The translations under genes were made by a program, and so were the position numbers. Below, piece after piece: positions 21,901 to 29,532 of a stretch of DNA of 64,000 bases. Location: contig LSRY02000021.1 in assembly GCA_001643675.2 (NCBI GenBank), positions 1,302,001 through 1,366,000 of the forward strand. The letters are read 5' to 3'. The notes under the pieces were generated by a model, which was not told the DNA's origin, made no database searches, and saw only the letters and a program-made list of their open reading frames with translations. Within the stretch, counting starts at the first letter, position 1. Every line of letters starts with the position of its first letter. Source of the stretch: Monocercomonoides exilis (taxonomy: Eukaryota; Preaxostyla; Oxymonadida; Polymastigidae).

Positions 21901-24463
21901 TCGAGCTGAGCCTGGCGAGGAAATTGCAAGTGTCTGCTTTTCTTCACCATCAACAGGCGAGTTCTGGTACGAGTTGCGACTCCGTTGCGAAGATGTGGAA
22001 CCTGAAGTACTGCCAGAGATGGTGTGCGAGCTGGGAACCAACGCGATTCAGACTGTTGAAATCGAGAATCCACTACCAATCACCATCCATCTACAGTGTC
22101 AGTCGTCAAATCCATCGATCTTCACCATATCGCCTGTCTCAATTTCATCTGCAGGTCTGAGAGGAAATGCACCCCGCACGCTGACTGAGTCTCTGAAGCA
22201 GGCAGGAATAGTTCCATTGTCTGTCACACAAACAGCCAAAGGCACAACTCTTATGACGACACGCGGTGCAGATGCGATGTCGCTGGGAATGGCTGTCAGT
22301 ACCATCGGCGTCGATCCATACGGCAAAGCACAAGCATTGGTGAAGTACCTGCCGTCCGCTGTGGATCGCGTAGAGACTGCGACACTGTCACTTGTGTCAG
22401 AAGATGCAGGCACCTGGACATTCAAGGCATCTGGAAAAGCGACAAAGCCAACAGTTCTACCTCCAATACAGATTGTTTCACTGGTGCAGGAGAGTTCGTC
22501 AAACATTGTGTCGTTTTCGAATCCGTTTGCATATCCGCTTCTGTGCGATATCCTTTTGGAAAATGACCCCATCCCATACGATCCATTACAGCCACTTTCT
22601 TACACACACTACATTTCATCAACCGGAACTGCTCCAAAATCTACCACATCATTTTCTTCGTCAACATCACCTTCTTCTTCTGATCCTTCCAGAACACCTT
22701 CATCGTTCACTTCAACTCCTACTGGCTTCGTTGCACAGACACCCATTTCATCGTCTTCTTCTTCCACTTCATTGCACTCACAGTTCAGATCTTCGCTTTC
22801 CCGATCTTCAGCTTCTTCCACTCCCAACCGCATTTCGACTGCATCATTTTCACCACAGCGACATGGTGCTGTCGCATCATCAGCTTCGTCTTCTGTTTCC
22901 TCTTCTTTGGCAGATCTTCCCGAAGCTATTGATCCGCGTTCTGCCAATCCTTCAACGTCAACTGCACCGAAAATGCCCAACAAGCTATTTTCAATCCTAC
23001 TCAAAAATCTTTCACATGTTCGTGTTGAAGGAAGAGATACGCTCCAAATACCCGTTCTGTTCTCGCCCAACGTGCTCACGACAACATACTGCCGTATCTT
23101 CATTCGTGCATATGCTGACAAAGCACATCCATACAGCGAAAAATCACCCTTCACACCTGCTTCACCGCTGACGTGGACACAGCCAATTATTGGCATTTCA
23201 GAGAATTACTTCCCACGCCTGCCAATTGTTGCACTGAGGCCATCAACCTCTGACGATCCCTCTGCACTCCGCCAATTGCAAGCAGACCGCTTTGAATCGA
23301 CGATGGGATCGCGCAAGACAGCACAGATGATGGCTGCACAGGGAGTGCAAGACAGCTTTGTTGCTGCTATCAGCACAATCACAGGAACGCCTGCATTCAA
23401 AGAATTCACGCTGCCACTTTCTGGACTGAATATTACAAAGCGGGTGGTGGACGAGTTTATCAGGCTGTGCGTGGCAAACAACTTGATTGAGCTTCCTGAG
23501 ATGTATCTGAGGAGACAGGAAATGAATGGGCTGATGGCTATTCATTCAGCAGGATCTGAACAAGATGTCTCCAAATACGTCTCTGCTGCCTCAGAGCTCT
23601 CCGCATCGCCTTCATCTAGTCGGTTGGGAAGCAGACAGGGCTCTCGTAACATGCTGTCTGCTGGGTACTCTTCGCAGGCAGGAACACCATTTTCTGCCAC
23701 AAATCGAAGTGCTCGCTATTTCGGAGGTGCTGACAAGCGAAGTGAAGGACTCACGCAGCTTGCGCTGCCAACAGTGTCAGAAGGGATGGAGACAGACACA
23801 CCTCCGTCAGATGAAGAATGGAACACATTCTATCAAATACTATGCGAAGTGATAGATGTCAGCATTGAATGCGATGATGAACGAATTCAGTCCGCATTGA
23901 CCGTCCCATTGGCTCCCTCTTCTCCTTTGGATTCATCTCCCAATCCAGAAATATTTACTCGCGATCCAACAAATATTTTTGTGTCTCTTCCGATTGATTT
24001 TAATCCATCAGAAACAATTCCTCGCACCCGCGCGAGCATCGTGCTTACAAGACTACCTATTGCAGGAGGAGGACGCTGGCGTTATTCGCTGACATTGGCA
24101 TCGACACAACCACCCGATGTGGTTGAGCAAGGCCCGCTGCTGACAGCGCTTGTTGGACAGCAGTCTGTTGGAGTGATAGAAGTGTTTAGCCCACAGCACA
24201 AGAATTGCCCATTCCATGCAACTTTCAAGTCTGGTCTGATTGCTGAATTTGCGCTGGGGCAAAGAGATGGAGAGTTTGATGATGAAGGAAGATTGCGCCT
24301 TCGTGTCTCATTCCATCCAACACGATATGCGGGAACGCGAACTGCCATTATCTCGTTGACATCCGAATCAAAGCAATGGCTCTTCTCAGTGAAAGGAGAG
24401 TTGCCCCCTTACGAAGCTCCTACTGGCAGTTCGAAGGTTAATTCTTTCAGAACTGGCAAGTAG
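9956..24463 (+). CDS. CFAP47-like giant axonemal protein (ASH/MSP repeats plus CH domain)
   Basis: A single uninterrupted frame of 4835 codons runs from ATG to TAG. The N-terminus (residues 1-115) is an ASH/hydin-type beta domain (DVSPKEVWFNDFENGE start), and the same kind of domain recurs many times, each marked by a DFG or DFGxV entry strand (near residues 120, 280, 540, 1100, 1440, 1560, 2190 and later). A calponin-homology domain sits at about 3015-3123 (LLLRWISYHTL, SDLSDGVALLTLIKAHAP). A CH domain inside an ASH-repeat giant is the architecture of CFAP47, a central-apparatus-associated cilium/flagellum protein. Long Ser-, Lys/Glu- and Pro-rich inserts (for example poly-Ser near residue 2506) make it longer than the ~3200-residue human protein. 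HYDIN is the alternative, but it is larger and lacks this CH placement. No intron is seen in 14.5 kb. Confidence 0.82.
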   Translation: MKTVFDVSPKEVWFNDFENGETYTKQIVVHNSSLQTRQLRVLKPHHNEFQLKNVNQNISIAPGLSYSFQITFCTFDDLIFDDELVLHSESIFRSNEKDQWTFRLPLHARLPSPDIRWDPIIDFGSVSSGSIPSGYLRIWNAGTRQGSFRFIIPPDSPIRILPLGGTLSPIDEEGQMILAMGDFENSTFQTTQGSTMYLTESQTTSQSDLFSTIETKTQKRRGELTEFTHSASATATGTSSFSQSSVLRARVEFNAQKTGEFHCEIEVEAETKMEEKLLYIKGTVVQQRVKLALRTSPACPLTQLNFGSLFYGENKTVEAILSNTGPQKCSFALSQHSKELQLLVYSINNTEIDGTSFAGSITKSTTTNVNSSTSPQIPEFGKSKSRGNTRASARDEKSKDRSLNLDRSSSDGMRQELSHVADNDEDPFLSGMPPPMKRITPRDSTEGPSPFTELISNRSNCKHIAVTPTIGSIPPFGSVTLSFAFNPPPLSLTRDIFPGQHIEGESVNLMMTMDVAETGQKMYVSLNGTVTQPLVVLDKETIDFGDCFLNDRADVLLRIRNDTENLPVSFAFGKIAFVSAKPAEGKLKSGETAVVRVTFSPAQLGFLSSKLPIKLCGGVKTIYVSCTGHTITPIPATISLSSTPVPGAMTKNFSSPGSSRLLTPSVASRGLSPSYSSHPRSSSTGASSSPAHSLFSGGSPFAKNKTQVAKSVAESKPSTATLLRRQMRSASVAATGGVTVATPGDFQHKRTFAAGTLRSFNEFQDSPNFVDSDNALSSLLFGENKGKRRKDSEDEDGQGPNPFALKRRPATSASTFRSQSSHHLGRLGNDRDGEQRFGLTNRTGRFSSATLHSSHSVQGIRGLSPAERRIKYFQLLQEKRSMSAQRSASQPSEMKTNEMQTKTRDFTDKAETDEANKEHYTQFIRTKHMERTMQQAKRSDGALIVKKDGLPTIVRLKGIRSKRSDEGNLDMTGSMNMEFGYGNGDEGTGDERDVVRTGYDAFNDSDLGLATDLLDSEASVPLLSECVRPERVFQLSQPGTGGAAGGRNGGQQGMLKPKVRAQLSDVLKIIKHKYKAEPTTAIEFKEIRSQLSASDIALLSIGTRMIDFGRVCVYSRTVRSLNIANDLPSNVRVGLAITNPELRLSAPHSQIVPPGAMAGFDIVFLSDVPQSFSAQILVQCNEANVFNVAVKADVIPISLELSSNEVQLAFNSSNLCRSCGETILINNPGNHPADFEWERDVSLPCIEEGLYTDGGMFVEGEGIDTTALVPVDLTKQQLLMFGSRNREMESIVEIEQSTISTWAAMGKSRVDLTSDSQDGKIMNESKVSEAKMTTEQQAEELEPMQHTLRADNFFITPQRGTVPAFGSVAVHITFDPTSLPAPPPSSMQTSSASASSSSSSSHQSHLQTALFTMHVDGGADRNLRVFGEVAEGKAEFVEKSIDLGQFAVGTEAVRHVTLKCIGKQDAVFFVENTKKKKAEKEQNETDEAAEPDKIEGEKEEEKGEITVTPEMGVISAGSQQMLTVRVCSHRAQKIAETVTLSIRGGAEALLKVAAEAVEPLVEIVEQNTDFGEVVVGNNRKRRITLANSGNIAAVLFCDLSNKPEFTLSQISNASQRLPTPATPTASASITQTPRMRPLSSRSSVTSRTVSSPFASQFNQPIPLGAQATTRTPLPPDQSSIYKPNNKQTAFSHDQLPGNRGNLLTAISPSFIPQDVRAAIAARRRKKGEGNGFDDGEDGNADSDKYAFDDDSDDVAEKAQAAHIRTLSVTTTLQNTKDALQRAIQSESERERKRKRKKRRRRRKGSRGSEIEGKEGTGAFGEFSNISDGEDSSTSSQTDRSLFSKSNSEWDEDSSSEEEGNSASYQPLNATSRTMNTQSTQNRPGTALSRLSTSSTGTAAKSASGAAGSASQPSQSSLLSTISSSTTISDVWGKWNGMGAFKSYEVPLQGCEDYLAIHPECSQLPSFSRPVLPNNAPLKGTRIAEPPFALMSQNVQQEMLRMGGSNTHRNSTDDLLLLDPKQTMQHKKRKKRELEMSTIEEVEEEERKEKSSHRGSSGKDGRTTHRSKHGRKHRHHLSGSPSASHHRRNSSKRNFGSAGADSATTLSSRAANSSSSSSPSELITSLEEAQNLTAYRIEIQPQSSLILELIYTAAEIGEHEFSFFFLLSAAQSESATTSLTRAVFARGVPPRLIVTPRVIEFGARVVSTLSKPLHKEVVHLLNCEKTPLHWSVRNEEEIDGVTNVFQINPTEGTLAAGQEEDVVITFHPTELKAYSATLPIHLNDDPIEYCQLELSALGVPPLLIFEPREIVIPPVPLGFTSVARVVIRNVGYESVDVTAQPPADSALLPLRVSFPDGNTLTINKQTLTAEISFVSSKTTSFSTTINFFDSFANSFPLVVHAASDNDILNTTGYLLRTFSLNRIVQDKIDSIPQLKESALCSEQTAHAAGHLGRYGLKQESNEKAKTDESKNGEADEQLLTVTDQTQNRSKSPTTSILSSTSTSSGLPSSSSSSSSSSSSASTSTQQQETSQLNSTSQMTGAMTSSLASSSFTMSSNAPQFCLPAIPSSLPNVLLRFLNSFFLISQIASWPGSIVEQYGIPLFESLEHLYGQEIPGRLTLEKIHAASTSFNPEVLKPHQSISCVISSSSSSYSSTSGFSTFTSTPLSPTASISSAQPSTTSMLSVSIPNPSSSYLPPSFGAISPTSFISSLSRPSTQSSMRGSQKSVYTQMFPIDSSFAQSATKGIQLLQQLTSRTVPHSEYLRKLLSHFDSVLLFLREHGAALPGLKAEYLLSYTDFVRFAADNFSASLFEYPPPDYNKVLFAFQQSEELQQTFQIVSLNAWTFLTFQVLKMFLFSKLNAKKFKQTPGIAFMKEVKEEDEMQSKRSRDSRPTSSIGTKSRISPKTVTVQSSKASGKMGLNAISPSLSGKSATDASNASKDSKITDRSSIKGFKPATKASLNQQENNISSGKAATTQRSTSPGDAGRMRASLIVAQPFDLLVANKTLSRINSSNVYSSAQVLLLRWISYHTLRNAPRRRSFVTNYSSDLSDGVALLTLIKAHAPFLHFHLYESPKNEEERMKNARNVVASVKQLGIQCLVNESDIIHPDPRSLFLFIYSLYQTLPFCVPQTIVDIPACAGVASTQMVTVNNSGHRTITYALRIEGEGKEDFSTDIDSITIEPESSEDIAVTVRPRFSKTTHAVLFLLPKNNTGLQTPPLSFRLKTSVLPPQPIAKYSVAAPLYCTAFTEIKITNPFLSECTLIAKLLRPKEKKTEDNKENPNVRSNISSQAPMNKNVKPTQSRKNTSSSLDGLLGILEGISNDKQNDQKKDVNEQSDSKKLVRKGSHSRNGSASVISSPAALSAFNIVVPPEVNIGSNIDYLPFRIHASQFTLPIGASVALQVRFSPVSLGLQKCQIFFRDDQQGEFTIEIEGIATMPEPAEVVTITSVVDKSTTHDMLVSARNRNFDALRGEVATFDKALFASSPKQGELVPYKVELSSSAFTAPKEINIPFESAPIVEKKKANDRDSSVGGSSLLTSTTTGIVGNIIRLPVTFAPKALGEYRCRLLLRSAWDMRVFELKGIAQAPGIHGSLEMVTAARHPIKQEIPIVNNTITEWFIKAQINPTNGQCGVGYNMVFSGPASIRIPGKSTVCYPLLFNPRKACEATAELVMWNTSLQAASTSSSSSSPSPSVGAEKTVYTIKGISDDPLPEGTLTFDCIARQEIKQAIKVPAITSHLASRYSVICDVSSCSGASTLVAYPVDYSPESAANVLFAGEDDAKIQKDRQRSNSVSARSSPINSPKAQSSSFSEQAFEQPVSYTGFADYELTIFSPHSGIEEGKLLFSTDDGECVWWKVRVECKQPAIEESISVQTIVRQPVSVSISLFNPSEERVTFNVSIYGTNALTGPEEMLLDPFETGSYQLIYAPIEPTLLSAAEKSRSNRRSSTPGTPSQSSREHSNPSSPRTHSPSSHGSSSPSTPRSSVRAEPGEEIASVCFSSPSTGEFWYELRLRCEDVEPEVLPEMVCELGTNAIQTVEIENPLPITIHLQCQSSNPSIFTISPVSISSAGLRGNAPRTLTESLKQAGIVPLSVTQTAKGTTLMTTRGADAMSLGMAVSTIGVDPYGKAQALVKYLPSAVDRVETATLSLVSEDAGTWTFKASGKATKPTVLPPIQIVSLVQESSSNIVSFSNPFAYPLLCDILLENDPIPYDPLQPLSYTHYISSTGTAPKSTTSFSSSTSPSSSDPSRTPSSFTSTPTGFVAQTPISSSSSSTSLHSQFRSSLSRSSASSTPNRISTASFSPQRHGAVASSASSSVSSSLADLPEAIDPRSANPSTSTAPKMPNKLFSILLKNLSHVRVEGRDTLQIPVLFSPNVLTTTYCRIFIRAYADKAHPYSEKSPFTPASPLTWTQPIIGISENYFPRLPIVALRPSTSDDPSALRQLQADRFESTMGSRKTAQMMAAQGVQDSFVAAISTITGTPAFKEFTLPLSGLNITKRVVDEFIRLCVANNLIELPEMYLRRQEMNGLMAIHSAGSEQDVSKYVSAASELSASPSSSRLGSRQGSRNMLSAGYSSQAGTPFSATNRSARYFGGADKRSEGLTQLALPTVSEGMETDTPPSDEEWNTFYQILCEVIDVSIECDDERIQSALTVPLAPSSPLDSSPNPEIFTRDPTNIFVSLPIDFNPSETIPRTRASIVLTRLPIAGGGRWRYSLTLASTQPPDVVEQGPLLTALVGQQSVGVIEVFSPQHKNCPFHATFKSGLIAEFALGQRDGEFDDEGRLRLRVSFHPTRYAGTRTAIISLTSESKQWLFSVKGELPPYEAPTGSSKVNSFRTGK

Positions 24464-24833
24464 ACTTATGAAGTTTTTAATGTGAAAAAAATCATTTTTA
24501 GTTGTGTTTTTCGTTCCGTTTGATAACTTTTGTTCTCTATTGTGATGATGAGATATTCTCTTCTTGTTTTGTTTTCATTTGATTGAAATGTTCAATCATA
24601 TTTTATGTTTTTTTAGAAGCACTTTTGCAAACACTTTTTACAATCCGCAGACAAAAGTGATTTGACACCTTTATGTCTCTTTGTTTTTCATTTTTTTAAA
24701 AAGCAAAATTCCGTTAAACAGTTATTCAACTAAATAAACATATATATTTCAAATAACACAAAAAATATTATAACTTTTCAAAAATCTACAATGTTTTATA
24801 AGACTTACTCTTTTCTTCTTCTTCACTTTCATT
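24464..24833. other. 370-bp convergent spacer
   Basis: This lies between the 3' ends of CFAP47 (+) and the importin-alpha-like gene (-). It is AT-rich with several T runs that could serve 3'-end formation on either strand. Nothing else was recognised. Confidence 0.4.
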
Positions 24834-27800
24834 TTAATTATTATTATCTTTTTTGTTGTTGTCTTCGTCACCATCTTCATCTTCATCTTCATTTTCATCT
24901 TCTTCATCTTCTTCTTCCACAATATCATCCTCCATAGCTTCCAATGGTATTTCTCCACTCGAATCAAAAGTGTACCAAACACCTCCAGATTCTCCTCTCC
25001 TCGGATTCAATTCCAGCTTCGGTCCCATCATAGAAGCTGAGCTGGCATCAGCATTCATATCATATGGATTATTGTTGACGTCTTCACCATCAGCTTCTCC
25101 ATCCATGCCTTCTCCTTTCTCTGCCAGTTTATCCTGCCTCCAACGCTCTGCTTCCTTGTCAAGCTCTTCTTCTTTTTCTTTTAAAAATGTATCAACAATA
25201 CGTTGAGCTGTTCGCGATATCTTTTCAATGGGAGATTGAGTTAGAAGCATCAGATAAAACGAGCCGTTTTCTTGGTCAATCAAATCAATCAGGTCAGCCA
25301 GCCTACTCCTCTTCGCTGCGCTTCCCGATGAAGAAGACTGCTGCTGCTGAAACAGCTCAATTAAGTGCTTGTCTGCCTCTGACAGCTGAGGAGGCGTTTG
25401 AGTTGCCGTCTGTGATCCAAATCCACACTGCAATGCACTTCCACTGCTTGGTGCAGCAGCTTCTCTTTCTCTCTGCCTCATCGCACTTTCTTCCTGCAAT
25501 GTTTGAACAACGTCGCTGAGTGTCAATTCTTCGTTATCGTCTTCATAATACTCATCTGAGTCTTCAAACGGATCTTGTGGATAAGAATAATATTCTTCCT
25601 CTTCATCCTCTTCTTCTTCTTCATCTTCGCCTTCATCTTCATCTTCTGATCCACTGCGATTTTTACCACGCCCTCCTCCGCTTTTTCCCTTTCCTTTGCC
25701 TTTTGATGATTGATCGTTATTTTCAACTTCCACATCCATTCCTCCACTTTCAACAGAAGTGCATGTTCGATTTTTCTTTCTCTTTGCATGTTTCCTTTTG
25801 TCATTTGAAGCCGCCTCTCCTGCATTCAAAGGATCTGTCAGTATCTTCCTCTGCCTGTCCAGCACTCTCAGCAGTCTTTCATTGTCCATCCTCCTTGCTG
25901 CCACCAGCAGCGCCTCGATGCAGCGGAGCGTCTGCTCCACGATCTCCTTGTCGTTGTCTCTGAGCCTGTCGACGATCAATTCCACTGCTCCTTCGCCAAT
26001 CATCCTCCGCGCGCCAATGTTCGGCCCTTCTGCCACATTCGCCATGATGCGCATGGCAAGCCGCGCTTGACCGACGGAGTCTGCTGAAGCAATGGCACAT
26101 ATGCGGAGGAACGTGATGGAAGCCGAAAACAACTTCAGAAACTCGGCAGACGACTCGCAGCTCAGGTTGTGCAGGATCAGCAGAGCGAGCTCCTTGATGG
26201 AGCACACGCAGTTGTACAGCAGCCGGTTGAGTGCCTTTATGCGGTTGTCGTGCATGAAGAAAACGGGGATGCGCTCGTCGTCGCCTTCAGTCGTGCTTTG
26301 AATGAAACGGAGCACAATGTGCATTGAAGAGTGCTCTGGCTCGCTGAAAAAGCAATGTCAGAATAAAATTTTAATACGTTTGTTATTAAAAGTGAATTGA
26401 CGGGCAGGCAAGCAGGTAAGCAGATGGACGAATGGATTACATAAATAGATGAGGCAATTTAAAAAATGACCGGTTGAATAAACGATAATATTCAATAAAG
26501 GAAGATATTAAAACATTTGGTCAATTTTGTATCAGAAAAAAAATAATTCTATAAATATAGCAAACCGATAATTGAAAAACAGCTGGAGAAAGAAAAAGGC
26601 GTCGTAAATCATCTGCTCGTCTACATAATTCAGGTTTTTCCCTTCTTCAAAACAGAGATTGAGCCCTAGAAACGCATCAAGCAACTCGCGAAGTGGCTTC
26701 AGCGGCCCCCTTTCTCGCTGAAAAGAAATAAAGTCTGCAAAGATGCGCACAAGTACTTTTCTCTCTTTTTCACTCATCGTCGCTTTCGCAAGCCGGCCAA
26801 GCGTCCACATGGCCACAATCACAATTGACTGTCTGGTACGGAATGTGCCGTCGGGTCGCAAGAGGGAAATTCTCCGTCGATTGGCGCGTGGATAGTATTC
26901 TTCACTCGGCTGCTTATGAGGATTTTCTGTGGAATCCATGTGAGTTGGACTTTGCATCTGTAAGTGCTGTGCAATAGGTAAGCTTGAATTTGATGTTGAT
27001 GTTTCAATGTATTCGGATGGATTCGAATATGATGATGCTTCATTTGGATGGCATGATTGTTGCAATGGACTATCTTCGTCAATGCATTCAAAATCATAAC
27101 TTCCTAAAAGCTCCCTTGCAATGTGCAAAATAGCACCTTGACCAACAAAAATAGAAGCTGAATGTTGACTCTCTCCAGACATGTTAGCAATGAGCCAAAG
27201 TGCCTGTTCAAACAGATCTGGAAACGGTGAAAGCAGATAATTAATAATTTTTGATTCTATTCCAGCAACGATGATTGGGGTACAAATTGGTGCTGGTGCG
27301 TGTGCAATATTGCACATTATAAAAAGACAAAGTTTTTGCAATTCGACGCTTCGAGAATCCACAAGTAAATTTATCAATTTTGGAACGATTCCTTGATCTA
27401 CCATAGTTTTAATAGGGCTAACTGACTCTAAAATAAAACCGATTGGATTGCATTATGAAAAATCAATTCAATATATCATAACTCAATTCCAAACTTTCAC
27501 ATGACATATTTTTTAAAAAAATTAATGATGGAATTAAAACATCCTCAATTTGAGAATCTAAATTTAGTACGTTCTGTGGTATTTGTTGAAGGCTACGTTG
27601 CTCTTCTTCGGGTAAAGATTCAATTGTATCATTATCAAAAAGTCTTCTCTTTTTTTCGCAAGTTGCTTCTCTATTACGTTCACGTAAGGAAAATATTGAT
27701 GTTCCTTTAAATTTTACATCATCTTTGTGATTGTAATCTTTAAAACAAAGTGGAAAATTTATAAACAACAATATTTAAAAAATACATTCTTATACATCAT

Positions 27801-27877
27801 TAAAAATATAAAACACCTGAGCAAAATCCACGCTGTCTAAGTGAAGAACGAGTGTTACTATCCCATTGAAATGACAT
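24834..27877 (-). CDS. Importin-alpha-like (karyopherin alpha) protein, 4 exons
   Basis: The exons are 27877-27817, 27737-27483, 27427-26566 and 26343-24834. Introns of 79, 55 and 222 bp are all GT-AG, and the joined frame is exactly 896 codons including TAA. The N-terminus carries an IBB-like basic segment (KFKGTSIFSLRERNREA, then KKRRLF), the autoinhibitory importin-beta-binding region. Armadillo repeats follow, with typical phrases such as LFEQALWLIANMSGES and VDQGIVPKLINLL, continuing across exon 4 (NVAEGPNIGARRMIGEGAVELI). It would carry NLS cargo into the nucleus with importin-beta. The oddities are a low-complexity insert between repeats (exon 3) and a C-terminal half of basic, then strongly acidic tracts, making it 895 residues against the usual ~530. 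The exon 2 donor could be 12 bases earlier without changing frame. Confidence 0.72.
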
Positions 27878-27990
27878 CACGTATTTATCACGCTCTGATG
27901 CCTTTACGTTTTAATGAGACATATAAAGGGTTATCAAGGTTTTTAATTTATTATAGTTAAAAGATCGTTTTTCTTATTTGGTTTTTGCAG
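27878..27990. promoter_or_regulatory. 113-bp divergent spacer
   Basis: This is the only DNA between the start codons of the importin-alpha-like gene (-) and the Ser-rich gene (+), so transcription of both must start within it or just outside. It contains an ATATAAAGGG stretch near 27921 that could act as an AT-rich core element. The last bases (TTTTTGCAG) directly before the right-hand ATG look like a splice acceptor, so a 5' UTR intron or further upstream exon is possible. Confidence 0.4.
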
Positions 27991-28812
27991 ATGTCTCAGG
28001 CGGTATGTTGATAATGCATTGCCTTTTTTAAATATGCCTTATATCTGTGCTTAATTCTTTATTTATAAAAACTTCAAAGGATCACAGCACATACCTTTCT
28101 GATCATTCTGCAACGAATGAAAAGAAAGTCGCATCGAAAGCAACGATCAGAGATCTTACCATTGAGAATTCTGCACCTGATGAGGGTTTTTTATTTTTCA
28201 GAATTAATAACGTGTTAATTCTTTATTTCAAAATTTGCGAACAATTTTTAATCAGGAACAAAGTTTCATCTTGACGTTCTTGACGAAGATCAGCCTGCTG
28301 TAAGATCAAAAACTGCTCCTGTTTCTAAAAGAAAATATGCCCACACAAAAGCTGTCCAACATCCAGCGATTGTTGAAGTGCAAACAACACCCGGAACTCA
28401 AAAAAAACGATTATTTGACTCATTAACTCCAACGGGATCACATGATTCACGAGCAAAAACTGCGTCAGCTTCTATGCGTCAAACACGCACTTCATCTTCT
28501 TCTCTTACACCCTCATCTTCCATTTCATCTTCTTCCACATCTTCAAGTACTCCAAAAACTTTATCTTCAATCGCAACAAGTGGCTCTGCTACTGGCCCTA
28601 TACCATCTGGTCCAACGTCTACTGCTTCTGTTAAAAAGATTTCGTCATCAGAAAGACAGAAAGCAACATTGGAAGCTTCGTTTGGGCTAAATGTTTCTAG
28701 TTCTTCAAAAACAGAAAAAGAAACAGTTCAAAGTAAAGAATCAGATTCAAAGGATGAAAATGTTGTTGACGAGAATGATTTATTGGGACTTATGGATAGC
28801 TTGAGTGTTTAG
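27991..28812 (+). CDS. Small basic Ser/Thr-rich protein, 3 exons, unknown function
   Basis: The exons are 27991-28002, 28080-28185 and 28256-28812. The introns (28003-28079, GTATGT...AAAG; 28186-28255, GTTTTT...CAG) keep one frame of 225 codons ending in TAG. The product is 224 residues: an N-terminal part with SKRKYAHTKA and VQTTPGTQKKRLFDSLTPTG, then a long Ser/Thr/Pro tract, and an acidic tail ending DENDLLGLMDSLSV. Much of it should be disordered. TPG and TPTG sites could be phosphorylated, and the overall style recalls small microtubule- or cell-cycle-associated disordered proteins, but no family is recognised. Confidence 0.65.
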
Positions 28813-29532
28813 AATTCGGGAAAAAAGCCTTTTTTCCACAAACCACGTAATTTTTTTATCTTTTCAGACTTATCTTCACAAAAAAGAAAAAAAGAAAGAA
28901 AAGAAAATACAAAAATACAATGACTTTTTGAATTATCACAAATAGAATTATGTCGTATTTGTTCGACGCTTTATTTTTCACCTCATCTTAGTTTTGGTTT
29001 GCTTCAAAATGTTATGATCCATGCACATTCCTAGTGTTTTTTATTTTTAAATATTAAAAATGTAATATTTCTTGTAATTGCTTTTTGAAAATGACATTTC
29101 AAAATGGAGCTAACAAAATTGACTCAATGAAAAGAAAATTGGCGGAAAGTCAACGCAAGAATATCTCTGGAGAAACAAGTTTCTTATTGAATTCCTTTAA
29201 AATGCAATTAATGCTACTCAATGATTTTTAACTAACATATTCCATCTCACAACTGAGAAAGAATCTTACAAGATAAACCTGTGATTTATAACCAAAAATT
29301 ATTTCCTTTTTAGAGATTGAACGGAATTGCTTGAAGCAGTTCATTTCATTCTTTCAGAATTTTAAACATGAATTGTCAAGATTGTGTTATTCAAGAAAAT
29401 GCACACGAATCAGAGATTGCGTGAAGTGTATTTTTATGCTAATTTCCACAATTTGCAATAAAAAAAAAAGAAGCGCTCCAAAATCAAACAGAAAAGAAAA
29501 AAAATTGATAGAAGAAGTGACTCAAATATGTT
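28813..29532. other. 720-bp convergent spacer
   Basis: This lies between the 3' ends of the Ser-rich gene (+) and the DUF1295 gene (-). It is AT-rich. Short frames around 29331-29585 have no family resemblance. No RNA gene was recognised. Confidence 0.4.

Noticed and set aside
10252-24348. Many overlapping open frames within CFAP47, including the antisense strand
   Set aside because: They lack family motifs and initiation context, and follow from the GC-rich codon use of the 4835-codon frame.
25520-25963. Plus-strand frames opposite the importin-alpha acidic tract
   Set aside because: They are antisense readings of GAA/GAT repeats; the minus-strand frame joins three upstream exons in phase.
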